From Gammaproteobacteria bacterium (GTDB lineage Bacteria; Pseudomonadota; Gammaproteobacteria; Pseudomonadales; JAUIET01): a DNA stretch of 64,000 nucleotides. This document shows, piece by piece, positions 59,379 to 64,000 of the stretch (position 1 is the stretch's first letter; every line of letters starts with the position of its first letter). Below the pieces are notes generated by a model. That model was not told the DNA's origin. It saw nothing but the letters and a program-made list of their open reading frames with translations, and searched no databases. The position numbers and the translations under genes were made by a program. The stretch covers positions 59,740 through 123,739 of the forward strand of contig JAUIET010000015.1 in assembly GCA_030429735.1 (NCBI GenBank), written 5' to 3'.

Positions 59379-59630
59379 ATGGATAACATCGAATTAATAG
59401 CGGCAATAATTGGACTCCTTTTCGAGATCGTAGGGCTATGGGTGCTTCTTGGCAAGAATGATACAGCTACCCTTAGATCGCTCAGTAATAAAAAACTCGA
59501 TGGACTAGATCAGTGGCAAGAAGAAATAGATGATCTGCTCGAAAGGCAGCGGAAAAAGCATTTGAAATCCAGTTTATTTATTGTTTTTGGAATATGCTTG
59601 CAAACCTTCCCGGAGTATATCTGTGGATAA
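59379..59630 (+). CDS. Cassette membrane protein (83 aa)
   Basis: Two hydrophobic segments (about 4-25 and 65-80) flank a charged region with a short coiled-coil-like stretch (LDQWQEEIDDLLERQRKKHLK). I recognise no family. The gene stays inside one cassette and is in the sense orientation. Confidence 0.65.
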   Translation: MDNIELIAAIIGLLFEIVGLWVLLGKNDTATLRSLSNKKLDGLDQWQEEIDDLLERQRKKHLKSSLFIVFGICLQTFPEYICG

Positions 59631-59657
59631 GAAGGAGTTTACCTTAGCCTCGGTAGC

Positions 59658-59744
59658 ACATAACAAGGCGGTCAAGTCGCTCACTTCGTTCGCTGGGACG
59701 CCGTACAGCTGCGCTTTCCGGCGCCCCTTACCGCGACGTTATGT
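59658..59744 (+). repeat. attC site, 87-bp form
   Basis: ACATAAC (59658) to GTTATGT (59738-59744). Matches the 58913 site over nearly all of its length. Confidence 0.95.
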
Positions 59745-59747
59745 GTA

Positions 59748-59969
59748 ATGCTCTGGGAGCATGAAATGAATTCAAAGCCCGTAAAGTCACTAGGCTTCGT
59801 AGGAAGTATTTCCTTAGCGCTTATCACAGCCATTTTACTAACCTACATGTATTTGCTCGCAGTGGTACGCCACGATTTTCCACTGCCGGTATTCTTGGGG
59901 TTAGAATTGCTGGGGCTCGTAGCCCTGGGCCTTTTGGTAAAGTCCGTGCTAGAACGGCGTAAAAGCTAG
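59748..59969 (+). CDS. Cassette membrane protein (73 aa)
   Basis: This small protein has two hydrophobic segments (about 14-40 and 44-66) and a basic C terminus (ERRKS). ATG 59766 is an alternative start. I recognise no family. It lies entirely within its cassette. Confidence 0.6.
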   Translation: MLWEHEMNSKPVKSLGFVGSISLALITAILLTYMYLLAVVRHDFPLPVFLGLELLGLVALGLLVKSVLERRKS

Positions 59970-59994
59970 GTCATAGCATCATGAGTCGCAACAC

Positions 59995-60081
59995 ACATAA
60001 CAAGGCGGTCAAGTCGCTCACTTCGTTCGCTGGGACGCCAAAAAGCTGCGCTGTTTGGCGCCCCTTACCGCGACGTTATGT
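59995..60081 (+). repeat. attC site, 87-bp form
   Basis: ACATAAC (59995) to GTTATGT (60075-60081). The right arm reads GCTGCGCTGTTTGGCGCC, a compensating change with the GGGACGCCAAAAAG arm. Confidence 0.94.
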
Positions 60082-60301
60082 GCCTTGAAGCAAAACATCC
60101 GTGTGGCGCTTCTGCTTGCCGAACTCGCAGTTTCGTTCTACAGCTCGCTAAGCAATTTCGTGCCGGAATGAAAATCGTATTTTTGCAGGTAGGCGCCTTC
60201 AATAAATTAGTACCAGTAAGCATGCGCGCAAATTGATCGTGCCAGTTCCGGGAGTGCCGGACCAAAACAACACGATTTATACTTGTGAAGTGCCACACCA
60301 T
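60065..60301 (-). CDS. Possible reverse-strand cassette gene
   Basis: The cassette 60075-60432 has no sense gene. A 78-codon minus-strand frame (ATG at 60301) runs to 60065, into the attC on its left. Its middle contains NWHDQFARMLTGTN, which pairs with MWHGQCARKLNGTD from the reverse strand of the later cassette at 61362-61466. The similarity suggests common descent and perhaps coding, but also fits a shared non-coding DNA segment. No ribosome binding site is evident. Low confidence that it is expressed. Confidence 0.25.
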   Translation of the reverse strand: MVWHFTSINRVVLVRHSRNWHDQFARMLTGTNLLKAPTCKNTIFIPARNCLASCRTKLRVRQAEAPHGCFASRHITSR

Positions 60302-60352
60302 TTATTAGGCTTAGGCCATCACTTCGTAGCAGGTAATCTGCATGATTCCGGC

Positions 60353-60439
60353 ACATAACAAGGCGGTCAAGTCGCTCACTTTGTTCGCTGGGACGGCCTT
60401 TAGCTGCGCTAAATTCCGCCCCTTACCGCGACGTTATGT
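60353..60439 (+). repeat. attC site, 87-bp form
   Basis: ACATAAC (60353) to GTTATGT (60433-60439). The central arms are GGGACGGCCTTTAGC and GCTAAATTCCGCC. Confidence 0.94.
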
Positions 60440-60449
60440 GTAATCCTTG

Positions 60450-60761
60450 ATGACTGCCACCAAAGACAAGATGACGATGGTGGACTACTTGCTAGTATTC
60501 GTTGCAGTTGTCGTTGTGATTTGGGTTCGAGATTACTTGATTGTTCCGAGCGCTCCTAAATCTGGGGCGATTTTTGGATTCTCCGCAGGTCTTTCGGGTA
60601 TCATAATCTTGACAATCGGGGTTTCCCATTTTCTGTGGAATTACTTTCAATTATTCTTCAAGAACCGTAAGGCGAAACTGCTAACCAATCTTTATGGAGT
60701 GTTTTACGTTTTCATCGGAAGTTTCGTGTTGTATGCAGAGTATGTCGTACCAAACACATAA
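60450..60761 (+). CDS. Cassette membrane protein (103 aa)
   Basis: This protein has three hydrophobic segments (about 10-30, 39-66 and 77-98). A short charged stretch (FFKNRKAKL) lies between segments two and three. No family is recognised. TTG 60447 is an alternative start. Stop TAA is in the next R'' box. Confidence 0.65.
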   Translation: MTATKDKMTMVDYLLVFVAVVVVIWVRDYLIVPSAPKSGAIFGFSAGLSGIIILTIGVSHFLWNYFQLFFKNRKAKLLTNLYGVFYVFIGSFVLYAEYVVPNT

Positions 60762-60842
60762 CAAGGCGGTGAAGTCGCTCACTACGTTCGCTGGGACGCC
60801 GGTAAGCTGCGCTTTCCGTCGCCCCTTACCGCGACGTTACGC
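60756..60842 (+). repeat. attC site, 87-bp form
   Basis: ACATAAC (60756) to GTTACGC (60836-60842). The R' box has C in place of T at position five (GTTACGC), which pairs with the GCGTAAC box at the end of this cassette. Confidence 0.94.
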
Positions 60843-60845
60843 GTC

Positions 60846-61286
60846 ATGAATATCCGCTCAAGATTTCCCAAGGTCGTCGATCCTGATTTGGTCGGCACTT
60901 ATCCCGCAAGTTCCAAGTCTGGAGGTGGGTACGTGTGGGATGAGGTACTCGAATACCGTGTTTGGTGTCACCCGGAACGCGGGGCAGAAGACCTCTTTGA
61001 GGGCGATGATTATTACTATACTTTCGAAACATGTGAGGAAGCTTTAGCTTTTTCAGAATCAAAGAAAGGTACAGAGGAGCCACTCGCTCTAATTCTTCAG
61101 AAGGAGCACATCAACGAACCTGAGCCTGGCGTTTTTGAACACGTCAAAGAAGAGCGCGTCACAGAATGGTGTGTAGACTGGTTATCGAGAAGTAAGCGTA
61201 GCGATGACACTATTCCCCGCTTCATGCAAGCGGAGGGCGACCCAAACAGAATGAATATTCTCAGAGCAAGCGACCGTGACGCGTAA
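60846..61286 (+). CDS. Conserved cassette protein of unknown function (146 aa)
   Basis: This is a soluble protein with many acidic and aromatic residues. It begins MNIRSRFPKVVDPDLVGTYP and contains a YRVWCHPERGAEDLFEGDDYYY stretch. No signal or membrane segment is present. It resembles a conserved hypothetical family I cannot name with certainty, so no function is given. Its stop is inside the next attC (GCGTAAC). Confidence 0.7.
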   Translation: MNIRSRFPKVVDPDLVGTYPASSKSGGGYVWDEVLEYRVWCHPERGAEDLFEGDDYYYTFETCEEALAFSESKKGTEEPLALILQKEHINEPEPGVFEHVKEERVTEWCVDWLSRSKRSDDTIPRFMQAEGDPNRMNILRASDRDA

Positions 61287-61367
61287 CAAGGCGGTGAAGT
61301 CACTCACTTCGTTCGCTGGGACGCCGCACAGCGTTGCTGCCCGGCGCCCCTTACCGCGACGTTATGT
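61281..61367 (+). repeat. attC site, 87-bp form
   Basis: GCGTAAC (61281) to GTTATGT (61361-61367). The right arm reads GCGTTGCTGCCCGGCGCC, the most altered central arm in the array. Confidence 0.94.
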
Positions 61368-61466
61368 GTCGGGCTTCAAGCTGGGAGTGGCGCTCCAACT
61401 CTCATAGTTTGTGCCAATGCAGGAGTCTGTGCCGTTGAGTTTGCGCGCACATTGACCGTGCCACAT
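61362..61466 (-). CDS. Possible reverse-strand cassette peptide
   Basis: The cassette 61361-61652 has no sense gene. On the minus strand ATG 61466 opens a 34-codon frame, MWHGQCARKLNGTD onward, ending in a TAA made by the attC core. Its first part matches NWHDQFARMLTGTN in the reverse strand of the cassette at 60075-60432. The match may mark a real small gene, a functional RNA, or shared ancestry of non-coding DNA. Low confidence as a gene. Confidence 0.2.
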   Translation of the reverse strand: MWHGQCARKLNGTDSCIGTNYESWSATPSLKPDT

Positions 61467-61572
61467 TCCTTAGCGGTAATCCAAACATCTGCACACTAAG
61501 CTTGTCCATCGCGAGGCCTTTGGGTAAGCTGGTGCCATCGGCGTAGCTTTGGAGCAATCATTTGCACTCCAC

Positions 61573-61659
61573 ACATAACAAGGCGGTCAAGTCGCTCACT
61601 GCGTTCGCTGGGACGCCGTTAAGCTTCGCTAAACGGCGCCCCTTACCGCGACGTTATGC
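61573..61659 (+). repeat. attC site, 87-bp form
   Basis: ACATAAC (61573) to GTTATGC (61653-61659). The central arms are GGGACGCCGTTAAGC and GCTAAACGGCGCC. Confidence 0.94.
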
Positions 61660-61908
61660 GTCACGCTCTTAACTTTCGGTGCCAGCTGATAGTTTGCTCA
61701 GAGCGGTTTGGCTTCTTTAGAATTCATCGTTGTTTTAATCACCGAATCCTCAAACGGCGCCGCACAAGCTCGATGCCAACTGAGATCCTCATGCACTTTT
61801 GAATCTTGGTATAGAAAGGAGTAGCATCAAATCCAGGGCACTGAAGAAAGCACCGAGCGAGTACAAATGGAAATCCGTGGCAATTCAAACAATGAACTAT
61901 CGCATTAC
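61660..61908. other. Cassette without a credible gene
   Basis: This 249-bp cassette body has no convincing gene. The only long sense frame (from 61799) runs through the next attC and lacks a protein-like character. A short sense segment (GCCAGCTGATAGTTTGCTC at 61681) resembles CCAACTCTCATAGTTTGTGC at 61394 in the gene-less cassette just before it. Confidence 0.6.
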
Positions 61909-61995
61909 GCATAACAAGGCGGTCAAGTCGTTCGCTGCGCTCACTGGGACGGCTTTTAGCTGCGCTAAATTCCGCCCCTTACCGCGACGTTATGC
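61909..61995 (+). repeat. attC site, 87-bp form
   Basis: GCATAAC (61909) to GTTATGC (61989-61995). The central arms are GGGACGGCTTTTAGC and GCTAAATTCCGCC, close to the site at 60353. Confidence 0.94.
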
Positions 61996-62005
61996 ATCTT
62001 AAGAC

Positions 62006-62407
62006 ATGACCGAGACCCACTATCTCAAAATGGTAAAGGTATTTGGCGTATATCATGCCATTGCTATCTTACCTTTCGCGTTCCCAGTCTTCACAGAGCA
62101 CGTTCTGAACTTGCTAGGAGCTATCCACACCACACTGAACTTATCTGGTACTTGGATGGATGCAAGTCCATCTTATCTGATGTTCGTGAACCTATTCGCT
62201 TGTGCTGCACTTGTGTGGGCGCTTTACCGTGTTTTCCATCCAAGTGAGGTCGTTGGCAGGTACGAAGGTTGGGGTATGTTGTTGTTTTCATTTATTGTAC
62301 TGTTCTACGTGTACAACGGAGCAAGCGCCATTTGGTTATTGATACCGCTCATTGACCTGCCCGGGGGTTTCATGCACCTGTTTTTCTTGAGCCGCAGAGA
62401 TGCATAA
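62006..62407 (+). CDS. Cassette membrane protein (133 aa)
   Basis: This protein has four hydrophobic segments (about 13-35, 57-76, 90-107 and 108-127), with short loops. I recognise no family. ATG 62006 is 17 bp after the attC core. Its stop TAA is within the next attC (GCATAAC). Confidence 0.68.
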   Translation: MTETHYLKMVKVFGVYHAIAILPFAFPVFTEHVLNLLGAIHTTLNLSGTWMDASPSYLMFVNLFACAALVWALYRVFHPSEVVGRYEGWGMLLFSFIVLFYVYNGASAIWLLIPLIDLPGGFMHLFFLSRRDA

Positions 62408-62491
62408 CAAGGCGGTCAAGTACGTTCCGGCTTGCGCCTCCACCGGACGGCTAAAGCTGCGCTTTATCCGCCGTTTACCGCGACGTTATGC
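62402..62491 (+). repeat. attC site, 90-bp form
   Basis: GCATAAC (62402) to GTTATGC (62485-62491). The third member of the 90-bp subtype; the right flank has GTTTACCGCGAC in place of CTTACCGCGAC. Confidence 0.94.
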
Positions 62492-62500
62492 ATCAATGAG

Positions 62501-62845
62501 ATGAGTGATGAACCCACTAAACAAGTTGTTCTGCAAAGAGTTCGTAACAGGATTATTGAAACACTCGAGATCTTTGCAGATAAGAAGGGAAAGGATGTTT
62601 CACTTTCGCTTATAGATTTCTGGGGAGATTGGGTGAGTATGGACAGCCTAGATCAATACTCAGCACCAGTTTTTGTTCCGGTTGAAGTTGAAGCGATTAA
62701 GAAATTTCATGCTGTGTGGGAGAACATTGACCTTAATGAGCCCTTGGATTCCGCCAATTGGGATAATTTCGGTCGCGAGGCGCAATCTGCTCTAAAAGTA
62801 TTCCAGATACGTGGAAAGATGTCGGAGGAAACCGAAGATGCATAA
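62501..62845 (+). CDS. Cassette protein of unknown function (114 aa)
   Basis: This is a soluble acidic protein with no signal. ATG 62501 directly follows the attC core by 9 bp and is preceded by an ATGAG overlap; the frame extends to 62432 but that part is attC DNA. It contains LSLIDFWGDWVSMDSLDQY and an NWDNFGREAQ stretch. No family is recognised. Its stop is within the next attC. Confidence 0.68.
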   Translation: MSDEPTKQVVLQRVRNRIIETLEIFADKKGKDVSLSLIDFWGDWVSMDSLDQYSAPVFVPVEVEAIKKFHAVWENIDLNEPLDSANWDNFGREAQSALKVFQIRGKMSEETEDA

Positions 62846-62926
62846 CAAGGCGGTCAAGTCGTTCGCTGCGCTCACTGGGACGCCAAAAAGCTGCGCTGTT
62901 TGGCGCCCCTTACCGCAACGTTATGC
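62840..62926 (+). repeat. attC site, 87-bp form
   Basis: GCATAAC (62840) to GTTATGC (62920-62926). The right flank has CCGCAACG in place of CCGCGACG. Confidence 0.94.
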
Positions 62927-63322
62927 TTCAGCAAGTGCAGAGGTCAGGCCAAGCTTTTCTACAAAAGGAAGGAAGTCTCTATCCTGAAACAATAGAGGCA
63001 ATCTGTTGTGGATGCAAAAGGAAGCGATGATAACGTCTGTCGTTTGGCTCGTAGTAATTCCTGATTTACGCAACTTTCTATAGTTATCCGCGCAAATCGA
63101 TACCATATCCGAACCAAGAAGTTCAAATTGCTCCAGCGTACCTAAAGCCTTTCTCGCCCGCTTGTAGTCGCTATCATTTTTGAAGCCTTGTAGGATTTCG
63201 AGCATGATCAAGTCGCCGATTAGTACGCTATCCTCGCTGAGCGCACTATCTAGAGAAGAGGTGTACGGGGAATCTTTACCATGAAAGTAATCTATCCATA
63301 CGCTCGTATCGACCAGAATCAC
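62921..63322 (-). CDS. vapC: VapC-family PIN-domain toxin
   Basis: This 133-residue PIN ribonuclease has the acidic metal-binding set in MILVDTSVWIDYF (Asp5), a Glu in LIMLEILQGF, and Asp residues in TSQTTDVIIASFCIHN and LLFQDRDF. It would cleave tRNA or rRNA when free of VapB. It is encoded on the minus strand, opposite to all other cassette genes, and overlaps vapB by 4 bp. Its stop codon falls in the attC core at 62921. Confidence 0.92.
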   Translation of the reverse strand: MILVDTSVWIDYFHGKDSPYTSSLDSALSEDSVLIGDLIMLEILQGFKNDSDYKRARKALGTLEQFELLGSDMVSICADNYRKLRKSGITTSQTTDVIIASFCIHNRLPLLFQDRDFLPFVEKLGLTSALAEA

Positions 63323-63513
63323 TTCCGACCACGCATTTCATCTAAATCGCCTTCCCATTGCAGCTTCCCGCGTAGCTTGCGAATTGCCTGCTGCTTATTG
63401 CGTCTGATCAATAGTTGAAGCCCCTGCTCCACAGCTTCCTTCTTTGTTCTAAGTCCTGTAGCCTTTAAAGCATCTTCCATCAACTTGTCGTCAATTACTA
63501 TGTTCGTGCGCAT
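63319..63513 (-). CDS. vapB: VapB-family antitoxin
   Basis: The 64 residues start with a ribbon-type DNA-binding stretch (MRTNIVIDDKLMEDALKATG) and continue with the helix TKKEAVEQGLQLLIRR. A C-terminal part (LQWEGDLDEMRGRK) blocks VapC. The frame is open to 63588, but ATG 63513 gives the family start. It overlaps vapC. An inverted repeat upstream is the likely operator. Confidence 0.9.
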   Translation of the reverse strand: MRTNIVIDDKLMEDALKATGLRTKKEAVEQGLQLLIRRNKQQAIRKLRGKLQWEGDLDEMRGRK

Positions 63514-63524
63514 TCTGGCATCCG

Positions 63525-63551
63525 TGTGTATAATAAAACTAGATATACACA
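63525..63551 (-). promoter_or_regulatory. Palindromic operator of vapBC
   Basis: TGTGTATA (63525-63532) and TATACACA (63544-63551) form an 8-bp perfect inverted repeat with an 11-bp centre, starting 12 bp upstream of the vapB ATG. Such palindromes are bound by VapB/VapBC to repress their own promoter. The A/T-rich centre fits a promoter overlapping the operator. Confidence 0.6.
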
Positions 63552-63570
63552 TATTAGCATTGATGCTTAA

Positions 63571-63615
63571 GTGTAACAAGGCGGTCAAGTCGTTCGCTTC
63601 GCTGGGACGTTATGT
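63571..63615 (+). repeat. Truncated attC site (45 bp)
   Basis: GTGTAAC (63571) joins AAGGCGGTCAAGTCGTTCGC and ends GGGAC-GTTATGT (63609-63615). The whole right arm and apex (about 42 bp between GGGAC and CGCGAC) are missing. The junction falls at a repeated GAC, suggesting slippage or recombination between the GAC repeats. R'' differs from the usual sequence. Confidence 0.9.
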
Positions 63616-63627
63616 GTCAGGTAGCAA

Positions 63628-63897
63628 GTGATTAACGGAATAGAAATAAACTCCATCTGGGAAGATGAGAGCATGATTGAGATTGAAGTGCTTGCTGGAA
63701 ACGGAATGTTCGCGGGGAGAACCCAATTCTATACATCGAGAGAAGAGTTAGTTGAAATGGCTAGCGTATTGATGGGGTTTCCGAAGAGCGCCGACGATAA
63801 AGTTACTTTTGGAGAGGGAGAGATTGATGAATCCTCAGCTATGAACCTAAGCTTATACTGTGTGTCTGGTGCTGGTGTCAATGGCCAACAATTTTGA
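63628..63897 (+). pseudogene. Last cassette gene, interrupted by an IS21-type end
   Basis: The GTG-start frame gives 89 residues, but the last about 7 (from about codon 83) are encoded by IS21-type terminal DNA. The native C terminus is lost. It begins MINGIEINSIWEDESMIEIE and is a small acidic protein of unknown function without a signal. The insertion point is about 63876. Confidence 0.6.
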
Positions 63898-64000
63898 CCC
63901 AGTTTCGGCCAATAAAATTGACCCACCCCGTCATGGGGCTATTGGGTTAATTTCTGCTTCAATCGATAGCTCTCTCCTCCCAGCATGAATAGATGTGAAT
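63876..64000 (-). mobile_element. IS21-family element, one terminus
   Basis: The end starts TGTCAATGGCC at 63876. It carries two copies of a repeat (AATTTTGACCCA near 63890 and AAAATTGACCCA near 63913), which are transposase sites typical of IS21 ends. It continues beyond the window. The target duplication cannot be read because only one end is seen. Confidence 0.8.
63939..64000 (-). CDS. istB: IstB-like ATPase of the IS21 element, C-terminal end (partial)
   Basis: A minus-strand frame enters from the window edge and stops at 63939-63941. It encodes 19 residues ending GGESYRLKQKLTQ, a tail common to IstB helper ATPases of IS21-family elements. IstB is the AAA+ ATPase that delivers the target to the transposase IstA. 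Its closeness to the IS terminus (13 bp after the second internal repeat) fits the family. Confidence 0.75.
   Translation of the reverse strand, partial: SHLFMLGGESYRLKQKLTQ

Larger units (their letters stand above)
52602..63926. other. Chromosomal integron (intI, attI, cassette array)
   Basis: An integron integrase on the minus strand is followed by about 17 cassettes whose attC sites share one recurrent core (RYYYAAC...AAGGCGGT...CCGCGAC-GTTATGY). All sense genes but one pair are on the plus strand. The length, sequence homogeneity of attC, and mix of unknown small genes fit a sedentary chromosomal integron. An IS91-family element lies between attI and the first cassettes, and an IS21-family end cuts the last. 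Confidence 0.92.

Noticed and set aside
61799..62002. 67-codon plus-strand frame in the cassette at 61653
   Set aside because: Starts at TTG, ends by reading through the attC at 61909-61995, and its last third is attC-coded; no protein-like character.
56245..63615. Regularly spaced repeats that could suggest a CRISPR array
   Set aside because: Repeats are 87-90 bp, imperfect palindromes with GTTATGY cores and gene-sized spacers; these are attC sites, and no cas genes are present.

Overview
The window looks like the chromosome of a marine-type gammaproteobacterium that is related to, but not, Pseudomonas. From 1 to about 27.9 kb the order (parC end, ytjB/ahpA-like, serB, fimX, fimX-linked gene, psd, rsgA, orn, queG, nnr, tsaE, amiB, mutL, miaA, hfq, hflX, hflK, hflC, DUF2065, hisZ, purA) follows the block known from Pseudomonas aeruginosa. 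There are two differences. An efp-epmA pair of the lysine-34 type sits beside psd, whereas Pseudomonas uses arginine-type EF-P with EarP. A TonB-dependent receptor is inserted between orn and queG. The species cannot be named from sequence alone.

From 27.9 to 52.5 kb lies ordinary but lineage-specific metabolism and envelope biology: an acyl-CoA synthetase, a DUF4332 protein, a methyltransferase/membrane-protein pair, a beta-propeller lipoprotein, and a seven-gene run MipA/OmpV - DUF3019 - response regulator - histidine kinase - RND adaptor - RND pump - metallo-beta-lactamase-fold lipoprotein followed by an SDR. After these come a sodium:neurotransmitter-type symporter, an Lrp regulator divergent from a giant indolepyruvate ferredoxin oxidoreductase, and a Leu/Phe/Val-type dehydrogenase. 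Together the last three suggest amino-acid or 2-oxoacid catabolism. Three copies of a 145-147 bp palindromic element lie between convergent gene pairs; their stems have changed sequence but kept self-complementarity.

From 52.6 kb to the end is a chromosomal integron. intI is on the minus strand and is followed by a putative attI. An IS91-family insertion (tyrosine recombinase plus HUH transposase) then separates intI/attI from a run of about 17 gene cassettes on the plus strand. Most attC sites belong to one family in two size forms (87 bp and 90 bp). There is also one unrelated 60-bp attC at the proximal end, one badly decayed site, and one 45-bp deletion derivative. Cassettes carry many small membrane proteins, a lipoprotein, a ParE-type toxin-antitoxin pair, a reverse-oriented VapBC pair with its own palindromic operator, and three cassettes with no sense-strand gene. 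Two of those three share a reverse-strand conserved peptide-like segment. The last cassette is cut by the end of an IS21-family element whose IstB tail reaches the window edge.

The housekeeping calls rest on strong family motifs. Integron structure is read directly from the sequence. Cassette gene functions are mostly unknown.
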